Assembly (NCBI RefSeq): GCF_001017575.1
Contig: NZ_CP011372.1
Coordinates: 1,488,001-1,552,000, forward strand
Source: Campylobacter lari
GTDB taxonomy: Bacteria > Campylobacterota > Campylobacteria > Campylobacterales > Campylobacteraceae
Direction of reading: 5' to 3'
DNA: 64,000 nucleotides
Part shown: piece after piece, positions 26,609-36,498 of the stretch
Numbering within the stretch: position 1 is the first letter of the stretch
How the letters are laid out: every line of letters begins with the position of its first letter
The notes under the pieces: generated by a model
Seen by the model: the letters and a program-made list of their open reading frames with translations, nothing else
Database searches by the model: none
Told to the model about the DNA's origin: nothing
Made by a program: the position numbers and the translations under genes

Positions 26609-27181
26609 TCAACTACCACTTAAAAAATACACCCTAGTAGCTAAGTCTTTAAAAGCTTTAGAGTGGATTAGACTTTGACAAGCTTTAGATTTTGAAGTGC
26701 TTATAAGCTCACTTTGACTAAAGGCATTTAAAGCCTCATCTAGTTGAGTTTTTATACTTTGATTTTTAGGGTCTTTCAAAACTTGATTTTTTAAATCTGC
26801 TATATTTTGGGCTTTGCTTTTTTGGGTGCTATCAACTATAAATGCTAAAAGCAAAATGCTTTCTTTATCCACAAAAAGCACTTTAAAGCACTGCTCATCA
26901 TTTCCTACACTAAAATCAAGCTCTTTGGTGGAATTTTGCAAATTTGATAAATCTTCATTTTTTATATTTGCTACATTACTCATTAAAGCTATACTGGAAA
27001 GACTTTCATTTTTTAACACATAAGAGCTTACATCATTGATAAAAGTTTTTAAATTTCCCAAAGCTTGAGCTGTGCTTGCTTCATCTTTACTTGCGCTAAA
27101 TTTTGGCAAAGCAACTGCTGCTAAAACCCCAAGTATAATCACTACAAACACAAGTTCTATAATAGTAAAAGCCTTTTTCAT
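26609..27181 (-). CDS. ctsG: Type II secretion/transformation pseudopilin CtsG
   Basis: A 190-residue protein with a type IV prepilin N-terminus: KKAFTIIELVFVVIILGVLAAVALPKF, cleaved before the Phe by prepilin peptidase, with the conserved Glu at mature position 5. The C-terminal part is a small periplasmic domain with two late cysteines (EQCFK, SKACQ). In C. jejuni the gene between the autotransporter region and tsaD corresponds to ctsG, needed for natural transformation. The ATG overlaps the tsaD stop by four bases. Confidence 0.82.
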   Translation of the reverse strand: MKKAFTIIELVFVVIILGVLAAVALPKFSASKDEASTAQALGNLKTFINDVSSYVLKNESLSSIALMSNVANIKNEDLSNLQNSTKELDFSVGNDEQCFKVLFVDKESILLLAFIVDSTQKSKAQNIADLKNQVLKDPKNQSIKTQLDEALNAFSQSELISTSKSKACQSLIHSKAFKDLATRVYFLSGS

Positions 27182-28185
27182 AACATACCTTGTAAGTTTT
27201 TTACTTTAGGGCTTATAAGATCATCTTCAATACTTACAAATTCTTTACGCTCATAAGCTTCACAAGCTGCTCTTGCTATCATCAAAGCATTGTCTGAGCA
27301 ATACTCAAGCGGAGCTAGCAAAAGCTCACATTGATAGCTTTGGCATAAATGCTCTATTTGACTTCTTAAACTTAAATTTGCACTAGCTCCACCTACTATA
27401 CCAAAACATTTAAATTTATACTCTTTAAAAATTTTTTCTAACTTGTTTAAAATATGCGCTATGGCTGCTTTTTGAAATGCAAAGGCGATTTTGCTTTTAC
27501 GCTCTAAGCTTAACTCTTCTTTTAAAATTTCCAAACGCACTTGGTTTTTAAGTCCTGAAAAACTATAAGCTAAGTCTTTAGAATGAAGTAAAGGTATGCT
27601 AAATTCTAAATCACTTTCTTTTGCATTTTTAGCTAAATTTTCTATGATGGCCCCACCAGGATAACCAAGCCCCATCATCTTAGCTACTTTATCAAAGCTT
27701 TCTCCAAAGCTATCATCAGTTGTTCTTGCTAGTTCTGTGATTTTGCCTTGCTCATCGATAAAAAGCACCATAGTATGTCCACCACTTACAAGCAACACAC
27801 CCATATCAAAGCTAGCTTTTTTATCTAAAAACATAGAATAAATATGTCCTTTTAAGTGGTTAATCGCTATAAGCGGTAAATTTAAACTAATGGCAAGCAT
27901 TTTAGCCATAGCTACCCCACCTATCAAACTCACACTAAGACCAGGTTCATTTGTAACTGCTATGGCACAAAGCTTATCAAAGTATTTTTGGCATTTTTCT
28001 AAGATTTTAGGTAAGGCTTCACTATGTAATCTTGCTGCAAGCTCAGGCACCACCCCTCCATAGACACTATGGGCATTTTCTTGAGAAATCTTTGTATGAA
28101 AAATGCATTCAAAGCTGTTTTTATCTATGATAGCAATAGAACTATCATCACACGAGCTTTCTATGGCAAGGATTAAACTTTTCAT
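27178..28185 (-). CDS. tsaD: tRNA N6-threonylcarbamoyltransferase TsaD
   Basis: A 335-residue ASKHA-fold enzyme that transfers the threonylcarbamoyl group to A37 of ANN-decoding tRNAs. Metal ligands H110 and H114 are in INHLKGH, and the nucleotide-binding segments are LAIESSCDDSS at the start, VSGGHT, and GGASAN plus CSDNALMIA near the end. Length is normal. It lies inside a chain of genes whose starts and stops overlap by four bases (pgp1 before, ctsG after). Confidence 0.96.
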   Translation of the reverse strand: MKSLILAIESSCDDSSIAIIDKNSFECIFHTKISQENAHSVYGGVVPELAARLHSEALPKILEKCQKYFDKLCAIAVTNEPGLSVSLIGGVAMAKMLAISLNLPLIAINHLKGHIYSMFLDKKASFDMGVLLVSGGHTMVLFIDEQGKITELARTTDDSFGESFDKVAKMMGLGYPGGAIIENLAKNAKESDLEFSIPLLHSKDLAYSFSGLKNQVRLEILKEELSLERKSKIAFAFQKAAIAHILNKLEKIFKEYKFKCFGIVGGASANLSLRSQIEHLCQSYQCELLLAPLEYCSDNALMIARAACEAYERKEFVSIEDDLISPKVKNLQGML

Positions 28186-29570
28186 TGAAATTCCACTAAA
28201 ATCATACCGATAAATTTGTCTTTTTGCTCTGCTTTTTCTATGGCTTTTGCAGGTATATTTGCTTTTTTGATTTCTTTAAAATTTGTCTTTTTTTCTAAGG
28301 CTTGATCAGCTAAATTAGCATTTTTTAACTCATAAAATTCTACTCTATAAATTTTTCTTTTTTTATCCAAAGAATAACGACTTTGCATTTGATTTTTACT
28401 TATCTCTATACCACTTTCATCATTACCCCTATCAAAACCTATGACATTAACCCTTACACCTACAATGGAAGGAATTTTAAAGCTATTTTTTACCATGATT
28501 TTTTGAGCAAAATTTGTTTGTATATTTTTTCCATCTACTATCATTTCAACACTATCTAGCGCATTTGAAAACTCAAAGTATTCAGGATATAGTCTTGTTT
28601 GCAAGCGATTGCCGTAATTGATTGAGTATGAATTAGCATTTGAAATCACCGCTGTAATCTCATTGCTTGCTTCATAATTTAAAGCTTGATTAACAGGAAA
28701 AGGCAAAAAATTTATAGCATTAGTAGGTTTGTCAAGATAAAGTAAAATTTTATCATTAAAAAGTCTTACTTCTAAAGGTTTTTCAATAGCTCTATAAACT
28801 CCATTTGGAGTTAGCTCAAAAGTTCTTTGAAATTCTATATTTGCCTTTTTTAGATAATACTCCACCGCCAAAAGATGATAATACACTCTTAAATGTGTTG
28901 GTAAATTTTTGCTCGCTTCGTTAGCAAAGGCTGCTTTGTGATTTGACACTACAAAATAAGTTAAAGCCTTTAGCATATCTTTGTCATTGCTTTCTTGGGT
29001 CTTGGTGTTTTTTAAATGATATTGATGTTCTTCTTTTACCAAAGCTTTGTTGATATTTTCCACCGCTTCTTTAGCTATGCTTTCTAAGTCTGCATATTTT
29101 GTAGAATTTACCTCACTTTGATCAATAATGCTAGTATTACCCCAGCGGTTTGGGTTTTTATCTTTGCTTTCATATTGTGGTCTATAAAAACCGCTTCCAT
29201 CGTGTAAATTTATGACCATATTAACTTCAGGGTCTAAAATAAGCTTTTTTATACGCTCTATAGTGTGAAAATCAGGATCGCTTTCATCTATATGAGCAAA
29301 TTTTCTATTTAAATCTCCAAAATTTCCCCTATTTCTAGCAATAATACTTTCAAAAGCTAAATTTGGCGCAACGATGATTTTACCTTTAGTGATATTATAA
29401 TCACTCAAAAGCAAACTAGCTGCATGAAACCCACCTGGTTCATCTCCTTGTATGCCTCCAAGGATTAAAACTGTGTTATTATCATCTAAACTTTTTCCAT
29501 TTTCTTTCACACTAAATTCTAAAGCAAAAACTGCATTTATAAAAATCAAAACACTTAAAAAATATCTCAC
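28182..29570 (-). CDS. pgp1: Peptidoglycan DL-carboxypeptidase Pgp1/Csd4
   Basis: A 462-residue periplasmic M14-like metallopeptidase with a signal peptide (cleavage near FALEFS). The zinc site is the unusual Gln-Glu-His of this family: Q41 and E44 in [10 protein letters not shown], and H123 in [13 protein letters not shown]. In Campylobacter and Helicobacter the enzyme trims muropeptide tripeptides to dipeptides and sets helical cell shape. Two further domains follow the catalytic one. The gene overlaps dxr and tsaD by four bases each side. Confidence 0.92.
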   Translation of the reverse strand: MRYFLSVLIFINAVFALEFSVKENGKSLDDNNTVLILGGIQGDEPGGFHAASLLLSDYNITKGKIIVAPNLAFESIIARNRGNFGDLNRKFAHIDESDPDFHTIERIKKLILDPEVNMVINLHDGSGFYRPQYESKDKNPNRWGNTSIIDQSEVNSTKYADLESIAKEAVENINKALVKEEHQYHLKNTKTQESNDKDMLKALTYFVVSNHKAAFANEASKNLPTHLRVYYHLLAVEYYLKKANIEFQRTFELTPNGVYRAIEKPLEVRLFNDKILLYLDKPTNAINFLPFPVNQALNYEASNEITAVISNANSYSINYGNRLQTRLYPEYFEFSNALDSVEMIVDGKNIQTNFAQKIMVKNSFKIPSIVGVRVNVIGFDRGNDESGIEISKNQMQSRYSLDKKRKIYRVEFYELKNANLADQALEKKTNFKEIKKANIPAKAIEKAEQKDKFIGMILVEFQ

Positions 29571-30646
29571 TTCATTTCCTTATCTAAATAAAGCCTTACT
29601 TGTTTATCATACTCAAAAACATCTTCAATTTGGTTAATCTTTGGCACACCAAAATGATCTAATGCTTTAAAAATTCCTTTAGCTATGTCTAAAAACTGCG
29701 CTTTTTGAGCTAAAAATTGATACACCATATACTCATTTGCACTATTTATAATCACACCCAAGTCAGGCTCTTTCAAAAGCTCATCTTTGAGTGAAAATAT
29801 AGGATATTTTTTTAAACTAATTTTTTCAAATTTTAAACTTGGTATAGCTAGTAAATCCAAATTTTCTATAAAGCTTTGATCATGCTCATCTAAAATCGCT
29901 TGAGCTATAGACAAACGCATATTTGCATGAGAAAAATACGTACTTATACCACCGTCTTTAAACTCGCACAAAGCATGCACCAAAGACTTTCTTTCTATCA
30001 AAGCATCTATTTGTTTAATACCATAAAGATGATAAGCTTCGATGATTTCAAAAAGCTTATTACACATACTAGCACTATCTATAGTGATCTTAGCCCCCAT
30101 ACTCCAGTTGGGATGCTTGAGAGCTTCTTTTACACTGGCATTTTTTAAATCTTTGATTTTATAATTATAAAAGGCTCCGCCACTTGCTGTGATGAAAAGC
30201 TTTTTAATGTTTTTTCTTTTATCTATCAAGCACTTTAGTGCTGCATGTTCGCTATCTATGGCTTTAATTTTGGAAGTGTCAAAAAATTTCCCTGCTACTA
30301 CTAGGCTTTCTTTATTTGCTAAGGCTAAAGTTTTGCCAAGCTTTTGCGCCATAAGACTTGAGTTTAACCCCGCAAAACCTACTATAGCATTTACCACCAA
30401 AGAGCTTTTACACTCAGCTATCATCGCTTTTAAGCCCTCTTGGCCACAAAAAATCTTATCATGATGAACCAAGGTTTTATCTTTTTCATCTTGGATACAT
30501 ACAAATTTAGGTTTAAAAAGAGCTATTTGCTCATTTAAAAGCTTGATATTTTTACCACAAGATAAAGCTTCTATGCTTATGTTTTTTTCTTTAGCAATAA
30601 AAAGAGTATTAACCCCTATACTTCCCGTGCTTCCAAGTACAATCAT
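29567..30646 (-). CDS. dxr: 1-deoxy-D-xylulose 5-phosphate reductoisomerase
   Basis: A 359-residue enzyme making 2-C-methylerythritol 4-phosphate in isoprenoid synthesis. The NADPH site is [13 protein letters not shown] at the start; the metal/substrate loop is [12 protein letters not shown] with the acidic residues D and E, followed by [10 protein letters not shown] and [20 protein letters not shown]. All diagnostic segments are present. It is the second gene of an operon that begins with cdsA, with four-base overlaps. Confidence 0.96.
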   Translation of the reverse strand: MIVLGSTGSIGVNTLFIAKEKNISIEALSCGKNIKLLNEQIALFKPKFVCIQDEKDKTLVHHDKIFCGQEGLKAMIAECKSSLVVNAIVGFAGLNSSLMAQKLGKTLALANKESLVVAGKFFDTSKIKAIDSEHAALKCLIDKRKNIKKLFITASGGAFYNYKIKDLKNASVKEALKHPNWSMGAKITIDSASMCNKLFEIIEAYHLYGIKQIDALIERKSLVHALCEFKDGGISTYFSHANMRLSIAQAILDEHDQSFIENLDLLAIPSLKFEKISLKKYPIFSLKDELLKEPDLGVIINSANEYMVYQFLAQKAQFLDIAKGIFKALDHFGVPKINQIEDVFEYDKQVRLYLDKEMK

Positions 30647-31371
30647 ACTAAAGTTGCCATTGCAAATGCTGCAATGATAACAGCATCAATTCTATCTAAA
30701 ACTCCCCCATGTCCTGGGATTAAATTACCGCTATCTTTAATGCCTGCTTGTCTTTTAAAATAACTCTCAAGTAAATCCCCTATCACAGCAAAAATAGCTA
30801 CTATTAAAGATATATAAATACTTTTTACTAAGCTAAATTCAAAAGAGCCTATGATAGTTCCTAAAATCCCTGCACAAACTATGCCACCTACAACCCCTTC
30901 TAAGGTTTTATTTGGGCTTGTTGGAGAAAAAGCTCTCTCACCAATGAGTTTTCCTATAAAATACGCCCCACTATCACAAGCAACCACAATCACTATAAGC
31001 CAAAACAATACAAACATACCCTCATAGCTTAATACTTGATAGAGCATTAAAATAGGCAAAGTAGGATATATATAAGGCATAAGTTCATTTAAATTTTCAC
31101 TTTTTTTATAAACTAAATATCCCAAAATCAAAATCAAAGCCATAAGTCCTATAAAGAAAGGTTTATCTAAAAATGCTCCTATTGCAAAAATACACAAAGC
31201 CACAAAAACACTTGCATGTTTGCTTTTAAACATAGCTTTTGCTTCATTAAATGCCAAAAACAATAAAACACCAAAAATCACAAAATTAATTAAAAAATTA
31301 TCCACTAAAGCAACAACAGCTATCACAGCTATCATCACAATAGCACTAAAAATTCTTGTCTTTGAAAACAT
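30643..31371 (-). CDS. cdsA: Phosphatidate cytidylyltransferase
   Basis: A 242-residue inner-membrane enzyme with about seven hydrophobic segments, forming CDP-diacylglycerol for phospholipid synthesis. The family signature is seen near the C-terminus: [18 protein letters not shown] followed by [13 protein letters not shown], whose Asp residues bind the metal. It starts 12 bases after the stop of the preceding gene and overlaps dxr by four. Confidence 0.95.
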   Translation of the reverse strand: MFSKTRIFSAIVMIAVIAVVALVDNFLINFVIFGVLLFLAFNEAKAMFKSKHASVFVALCIFAIGAFLDKPFFIGLMALILILGYLVYKKSENLNELMPYIYPTLPILMLYQVLSYEGMFVLFWLIVIVVACDSGAYFIGKLIGERAFSPTSPNKTLEGVVGGIVCAGILGTIIGSFEFSLVKSIYISLIVAIFAVIGDLLESYFKRQAGIKDSGNLIPGHGGVLDRIDAVIIAAFAMATLV

Positions 31372-31382
31372 TTTTATCCTTT

Positions 31383-31703
31383 CTATATACTTAAATCAAG
31401 CAAATGAGAGCTTTTTTTAACTACTTCTTGCTCTTCTTGTTCATCTTCATCTTCTTGCTCTTGTTCTTGATGATGTTTAGAATGTTTCCTTTCTTCCTCT
31501 TGTCTTTCTTTTACTTCATCGCTTACTTCGTGGGTTTGATTAACTTTTTCAAGTTTTTCAACTGCCTTTTCTTTTGCTTGAAACTCACTCATATTTACTA
31601 AAGTTGCAAAAGAATCTTTTGCTAGCTCATTGCTTACTTGTGCTGAATGTACCGGTGCATTTTGGTTAGCATAATTAACGCCACCTATGGGACTTATAGG
31701 CAT
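31383..31703 (-). CDS. Small hypothetical protein with acidic low-complexity tail
   Basis: A 106-residue hydrophilic protein. The N-terminal part (MPISPIGGVNYANQNAPVHS) is Pro/Asn/Gly-rich, the middle is charged helical, and residues about 78-95 are nearly all Glu, Asp and Gln after a His-containing KHHQEQ. It ends in SSHLLDLSI. No signal peptide or membrane segment is visible and no family was recognised. It lies two bases after the NFACT gene and 12 before cdsA, in the same operon; the C. jejuni locus has a small gene at the same place. Confidence 0.75.
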   Translation of the reverse strand: MPISPIGGVNYANQNAPVHSAQVSNELAKDSFATLVNMSEFQAKEKAVEKLEKVNQTHEVSDEVKERQEEERKHSKHHQEQEQEDEDEQEEQEVVKKSSHLLDLSI

Positions 31704-31705
31704 AC

Positions 31706-33010
31706 TTACTCCTTTAAAATGCTTATAGTCTTATAATTTGTATAATTTACAAAAGCCTTTTCTCTAACCTTAACAAAATTCTTACTCGTATAATCGACAA
31801 AATAAGCTCCAGAGCTTAGCTTGGAAAATTCCACACAAAGTTTTGCTGCAAATTCTAGCACTAATTGACTTATTTTTAATTTATTTGAAGTGATGATCAC
31901 ATGTGCACTAGGATAATCTTTCACGTGCAACCAAATATCATCTTTTTTAGCTATTTTTAACAAGTATTCATTAGCTTTTTCATTGCGCCCTACGCTGATT
32001 TTAAACTCATCAAAATAAAAACTACTAACCCCTGCATTCAACTCTTCTTTTTTGGTTTTTTTACTTTTTTTAGGCATTAAAACTTCTAATTCTCGCAAAG
32101 AAGTGCTTTTAGTGATTAAATCTTTTAAATTGATTAAAAAATCAAGTTTTTCACTTAAAATTTCTCTTTCTATATTGATATTTTTAGCCTTTTGTTTTAG
32201 CTTTTTTGCCATTTTATAAAATTCATTCGCGCTATTTTTAGGAGTATCTTCGAGCTTAAAAGCAAGTTCATTTGCATTAAAATCTTGCAAAATAAATTCT
32301 CTTTGATAATCTTTTAAAGAATTTAAATTAGCAAATAAAACATCTGCTTTTTGGCTTAATTCTTGAGCTTTTTTTAACAAATTGCTTTCTTGCTCTAAAT
32401 TTTCTATACTCTCTTTAAGGGTAAAGATTTTTTTATCTACATTTAAAAGTTTATTTTCTTTTATGTCTTTTAAACGATCTTGCTGTAACTTTTTAGCACT
32501 TTCTTTAAAATACGCATTAAAATCATCAATCTTTACAAACTTTTCTTTGATCTCATAAGCTTTTAAAGCTTGAAGTTTTTCGCCTATTTTTACAATACGG
32601 TAGCTTTTATCTATATGACGTAAAGCTTCTATGATAATATCATTAGTGTCTGTGATGATTACATTAGTGTTTTTTCCTGTAAATTCAAAATAAATCTTAG
32701 CTCCATAAGCTTTGTAAGATTTTTCCGATAAAACTTCAAAAGATAAAATTCTATTATTTTCTAATACTTCTAAATTTAAAATCTTTGCATTAGAAAAGTA
32801 TTTTTTTAACATAAAATCAAAAGGTGCATTATAGACTTTTGCTTGGAGTTTATCTTGGTAAATTCCACTTTTTCCACGTGTTAAATCTAGTATAAAAACT
32901 TGATGATCTAAGCTAAGCTCTAAGATATTATCATCAAGGCGTTTGAGATAATTTAGTCTTTGGAATTGTTTAAAATAATCTTTTATTTGTATTAAATCTG
33001 TATATTTCAT
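31706..33010 (-). CDS. NFACT family protein (RqcH/FbpA-like)
   Basis: A 434-residue protein with an NFACT-N domain (about 1-170), a coiled-coil stretch rich in Lys/Leu/Glu (170-310) and an NFACT-R domain ending in ISVGRNEKANEYLLKIA and DDIWLHVKDYPSAHVII. Homologues are annotated as fibronectin-binding proteins, but the architecture is that of RqcH, which tags stalled nascent chains on 50S subunits. It is shorter than Bacillus RqcH (about 570 residues), as is usual in epsilonproteobacteria; the middle helical regions are reduced. A cytoplasmic role is more likely than a surface one, since no signal peptide is seen. Confidence 0.85.
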   Translation of the reverse strand: MKYTDLIQIKDYFKQFQRLNYLKRLDDNILELSLDHQVFILDLTRGKSGIYQDKLQAKVYNAPFDFMLKKYFSNAKILNLEVLENNRILSFEVLSEKSYKAYGAKIYFEFTGKNTNVIITDTNDIIIEALRHIDKSYRIVKIGEKLQALKAYEIKEKFVKIDDFNAYFKESAKKLQQDRLKDIKENKLLNVDKKIFTLKESIENLEQESNLLKKAQELSQKADVLFANLNSLKDYQREFILQDFNANELAFKLEDTPKNSANEFYKMAKKLKQKAKNINIEREILSEKLDFLINLKDLITKSTSLRELEVLMPKKSKKTKKEELNAGVSSFYFDEFKISVGRNEKANEYLLKIAKKDDIWLHVKDYPSAHVIITSNKLKISQLVLEFAAKLCVEFSKLSSGAYFVDYTSKNFVKVREKAFVNYTNYKTISILKE

Positions 33011-33051
33011 AAATGTATTATAAAATATTTTGATGAATTTATGAGGTTTTT

Positions 33052-33651
33052 ATGAGTGAAAAAATTCCCTATCCTTGTGTGATTTTATGTGGCGGAAAGT
33101 CTTCACGTATGGGAGAAGATAAAAGCTTATTGCAAGTAGATGATAAAAACTTAACTCTTTATCAGTATGAAAAAATGTCAAAAATTTTTAATCAAGTTTT
33201 TATTAGCACCAAAAAAGATAAATTTCATCAAAAAAACTTAGCACTTATTTTAGATGAGGATTTAAACAACTATTCTCCACTCATTGCCTTAAATTCTATA
33301 CTTAAACATTTTCAAAATACCTATGTATTTATCCTTAGTGTAGATACTCCGAGTATAAGCAAAGAAAGTATTTATAAACTTTTTCATCATCTAAAAGCAC
33401 AAAATATACTCTTAGCAAGCACAAAAAAACACAAGCATTATTTGTGCGGATTTTATCATAGTAGAAATTTTGAAAAAACTTTGCAATTTTTACAAGAAAA
33501 TAACCACAAACTAGCCCTTTTTTGTGATACAATGAAAGCAGAATTTATAGAGTTTGAAAATGAAAATGAGTTTATAAATTTAAATTATTTAAACGAATAC
33601 AAAAAGTGGCTTCATGAAAAGGACAATTCTACCCATACTATGTGCTTTTAG
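33052..33651 (+). CDS. mobA: Molybdenum cofactor guanylyltransferase
   Basis: A 199-residue nucleotidyltransferase that attaches GMP to molybdopterin. The GTP-binding signature is CVILCGGKSSRMGEDKSLL (residues 9-27), with the metal-binding Asp in ILSVDTPSI around residue 100. It begins 41 bases from the divergent NFACT gene. Its last 38 bases overlap the start of pldA in another frame. Confidence 0.93.
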   Translation: MSEKIPYPCVILCGGKSSRMGEDKSLLQVDDKNLTLYQYEKMSKIFNQVFISTKKDKFHQKNLALILDEDLNNYSPLIALNSILKHFQNTYVFILSVDTPSISKESIYKLFHHLKAQNILLASTKKHKHYLCGFYHSRNFEKTLQFLQENNHKLALFCDTMKAEFIEFENENEFINLNYLNEYKKWLHEKDNSTHTMCF

Positions 33652-34588
33652 TGCTTTAGCAAATGAAGATTTAATCAATCAAGCCTTAGAATATGAAAGG
33701 CAAGGTAAGTATAAAAAGGCTATGCAAATTTATAAAAGCTTAGCTTTAAAAGATACAGCGAAAACAAAAAATTTAGAACTTTCTCTTAATAATGAGCAAA
33801 ATACAACAAAAGAACGCAAAATAGATGATTTTAACCCAAGAAGCGAAGCTTTAGCAAATTACCTTGGCACAGAAAAATCATATAATCCTTTTGGTATTAG
33901 CACGCATAATCTTAGTTATTTTATGCCTGTTTCTTATAGTTTTAGCAAAAGAGATTATAAAAGCACTGAAACTAAATTTCAAATTAGTCTTAAAAAAACT
34001 CTTTTTGAAAATCTTTTGGGTTTAAATGAAAGTTACAACATAGCTTATACACAAATTTCGTGGTGGCAGCTTTATGAGCATTCATCGCCTTTTAGAGAAA
34101 CTAATTATTTGCCTGAATTTTTCATCAATTTTCCTATAAGTGGGCATGGAGCTTTTGAAAATTTAAAAAATGTACGCGTTGGTTTGTTGCACGAATCAAA
34201 CGGACAAGATGATCCAAAATCAAGATCTTGGAATAGAATTTATCTAAGCAATGCGTGGTTTTTTGGGGACTTTGTGTTTATACCTAGGGTTTGGCTAAGA
34301 ATTCCTGAAAAAAGCTCAGAGGATGATAATCCCGATATAGAAAAATATTTGGGTAATTTTGATATCAATCTTGCTTATACTCAAGATGATTATTTTATCA
34401 ATATCTTATGGCGTAATAATTTAAATTTTGCTAATAACCGCGGTGCAGTGGAAATAAGCGGAGCTTATAAAATTTCTAACAATGGCTTGTATATTTACAC
34501 TCAGTATTTTAATGGTTATGGTGAGAGTCTTATTGAGTATAATAAATCTTCAAGCAGACTCTCAAGCGGAATTTTGTTAATGTATTAA
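33614..34588 (+). CDS. pldA: Outer membrane phospholipase A
   Basis: A 324-residue OMPLA. A short signal peptide (MKRTILPILCAFSALA) precedes a helical repeat-like segment (INQALEYERQGKYKKAMQIY) and the 12-strand barrel. The catalytic triad is H193, S195 and N207 in HESNGQDDP and SRSWNRIY, matching E. coli H142, S144, N156. It hydrolyses phospholipids in the outer membrane when asymmetry is lost and is haemolytic in Campylobacter. The start lies within mobA. Confidence 0.95.
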   Translation: MKRTILPILCAFSALANEDLINQALEYERQGKYKKAMQIYKSLALKDTAKTKNLELSLNNEQNTTKERKIDDFNPRSEALANYLGTEKSYNPFGISTHNLSYFMPVSYSFSKRDYKSTETKFQISLKKTLFENLLGLNESYNIAYTQISWWQLYEHSSPFRETNYLPEFFINFPISGHGAFENLKNVRVGLLHESNGQDDPKSRSWNRIYLSNAWFFGDFVFIPRVWLRIPEKSSEDDNPDIEKYLGNFDINLAYTQDDYFINILWRNNLNFANNRGAVEISGAYKISNNGLYIYTQYFNGYGESLIEYNKSSSRLSSGILLMY

Positions 34589-34589
34589 A

Positions 34590-34988
34590 ATGGAAAAATT
34601 TTGTTTTATTAAGTTTATCATTAACGATGAAAAATCTTTTAAAAGATTATGTGAGTTGTTTAATTATATTAAAATTTTAAAAGATGAAAATTTACAAATA
34701 GAAGATTTATACACAGATGAAAGTATATATAATTTTTATAGCAAAAAAGAATTAGAATATTTCTCAAGCAGAGATTGCTGGGAATTTGATGATATTTTTG
34801 ATTGTATAGGAAATGGAGAGTATTATTTTCACTCCATAGAAAAAATAGAGGAAAATATTGCCAAATTATATTTTTACCCCGTTTCTTTTCCTTATGGTGG
34901 AGTTGAACCTATAATCGAGTTTATAAAATCATTCCAAATGAAAATTCTTACAATTGATTGTGGTTATGTGGAAGAATTTGAATATTAA
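34590..34988 (+). CDS. Hypothetical protein after pldA
   Basis: A 132-residue, acidic, aromatic-rich protein (many Tyr/Phe: DLYTDESIYNFYSKKELEYF, GNGEYYFHSIEKIEE, LYFYPVSFPYGGVEP). No signal peptide, membrane span or known motif. It begins one base after the pldA stop and ends in a terminator hairpin, so it is transcribed with mobA-pldA. The style recalls small immunity-like or SMI1-type proteins, but I cannot assign a family. Confidence 0.7.
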   Translation: MEKFCFIKFIINDEKSFKRLCELFNYIKILKDENLQIEDLYTDESIYNFYSKKELEYFSSRDCWEFDDIFDCIGNGEYYFHSIEKIEENIAKLYFYPVSFPYGGVEPIIEFIKSFQMKILTIDCGYVEEFEY

Positions 34989-35012
34989 AAGCCTTTTTAG
35001 ACTTTTAATATT
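34981..35012. terminator. Bidirectional terminator
   Basis: AATATTAAAAG pairs with CTTTTAATATT (11 bp) around a ten-base loop, with T-rich sequence on both sides. It overlaps the stop of the orphan gene and abuts the stop of the convergent transporter gene. Confidence 0.75.
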
Positions 35013-36395
35013 TTAAATTAAGAAAAATGCTATAACACTACCTAAGATAAGTAAAGAGCCATTAAAGCATAAAAAGGTTGGTATACAAGTATCTTTGATA
35101 TGATCACCTTGCTTATCTGCATTAAGCCCTACGCTCACTCCTAAAGTTGTTTCACTAGCAGGCGATCCTGCATCGCCTAAAGCTCCAGCAACGCCGATGA
35201 TAAAAATAATCGCAGCAGGTGAAAAACCAAGCTCTATACATATAGGACAAAACAAAGCAGCGATGATAGGAATAGTACCAAAAGAACTACCTATGCCTAT
35301 GGTAATTAAAAGCCCTATGGCTAGCATGATAAAAATAGCCAAAAAGTGACTTTGCTCCATAAAAGGCACACTTGTTTTTACAAGCTCAGCTATACCCCCA
35401 CTTTGCTTTAAAACCTCTCCATACCCTGAAGCAACAAGCATTACAAAGGCTATATAACCCATGATTTTAAGCCCATCATCAAAAACTAGATTAACTTTGT
35501 TATACTCTACTCCGCCCAAAACCACCATCAATACAAAACCCAAAAGTCCTGATAAAGGTAAATTATGCGTTAAAATTTGCAAAATCAAAGTCAGCAAAAG
35601 ACCAGCTAAAACGCCCCATTCTTTTTTACTCATTTTTAAATTTTCAAAATCCATTTTGGCAATTTGCTCTTCTTGATATTCTCTTGGTTTAGCATAAAAT
35701 ACAAACACAGCCAAAAACAAACCAACTAGCATACAAATAGCCGCAAAAGCCATAGTTTGAGAAACTTCTCTTAGGCTAATTTGTACCCCATTTGAATTTA
35801 AATTATCCACAAGCAAAGTTTGAAAAATAAGCCCAAATCCCAAAGGTACCACCATATAAGGAGTTGTAAGTCCAAAAGTTAGCGCACAAGCTATGGCTCT
35901 ACGGTCTATTTTTAACTTATTAAAAAGTTTTAACAAAGGTGGGATCAATAAAGGCACAAAAGCCACGTGGATAGGGATTAAATTTTGTGAAAAACAAGCA
36001 ATAAATGCCAAAGAAAGTATAAGTAAGTATTTTTTATGTGAAATATAATGCGAAACTATTTTAATCAAATATGCTGTTAAATTAGTTTTTGATATAGCAG
36101 CAGCCACTGCTCCAAGTAAAATATAACTTAGTGCTGTTTGTAAATTTCCTTGCATACCATCGATTAAAACTTTCATAGAATCCATCATAGCTTGTGGAAG
36201 TTGAGTAAAAAACTCCATCAAAGTTAAATGCTCTACATTCATAAATTTAGACCAAACGCCCACAAAAAGCCCAGAAAGCAAAACACTAAGCAAAACATTA
36301 AACCTAAAAAAACACAAAAGCGTCATCAATACAACGCCTATAAATACTGGATTAGTTAAAAGCATTACATTCCTTAAATCAAAATAATTGCACAT
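35013..36395 (-). CDS. Na+/H+ antiporter-family (NhaC-like) membrane transporter
   Basis: A 460-residue protein with about eleven to twelve membrane segments. The conserved ends fit the Na+/H+ antiporter family of the ion-transporter superfamily: an early ALSYILLGAVAAAIS, a middle FSQNLIPIHVAFVPLLIPPLL, and a late IGSSFGTIPIIAALFCPI plus GVAGALGDAGSPASETTLG, where Asp and Ser residues in the re-entrant regions probably bind substrate. It could move Na+ or an organic anion or amino acid; sequence alone does not decide. Divergent from ilvD. Confidence 0.82.
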   Translation of the reverse strand: MCNYFDLRNVMLLTNPVFIGVVLMTLLCFFRFNVLLSVLLSGLFVGVWSKFMNVEHLTLMEFFTQLPQAMMDSMKVLIDGMQGNLQTALSYILLGAVAAAISKTNLTAYLIKIVSHYISHKKYLLILSLAFIACFSQNLIPIHVAFVPLLIPPLLKLFNKLKIDRRAIACALTFGLTTPYMVVPLGFGLIFQTLLVDNLNSNGVQISLREVSQTMAFAAICMLVGLFLAVFVFYAKPREYQEEQIAKMDFENLKMSKKEWGVLAGLLLTLILQILTHNLPLSGLLGFVLMVVLGGVEYNKVNLVFDDGLKIMGYIAFVMLVASGYGEVLKQSGGIAELVKTSVPFMEQSHFLAIFIMLAIGLLITIGIGSSFGTIPIIAALFCPICIELGFSPAAIIFIIGVAGALGDAGSPASETTLGVSVGLNADKQGDHIKDTCIPTFLCFNGSLLILGSVIAFFLI

Positions 36396-36498
36396 TTTAA
36401 ATAATTTTCTTTAAAATACCATTTAAGTTTAAAAAATTTAAGCAAAAATTGCAAAATAAAAGCATAAAATGATAGTTTTTACTTTAAAAAGGATACAA

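Noticed and set aside
31383-31703. Antisense 65-codon Phe-rich frame opposite the acidic protein
   Set aside because: It is the complement of the Glu/Asp/Lys-rich coding sequence, which automatically gives Phe/Leu codons.
31706-33010. Calling the NFACT protein a fibronectin-binding adhesin
   Set aside because: No signal peptide or surface anchor; its domains are those of RqcH-type ribosome quality-control factors.
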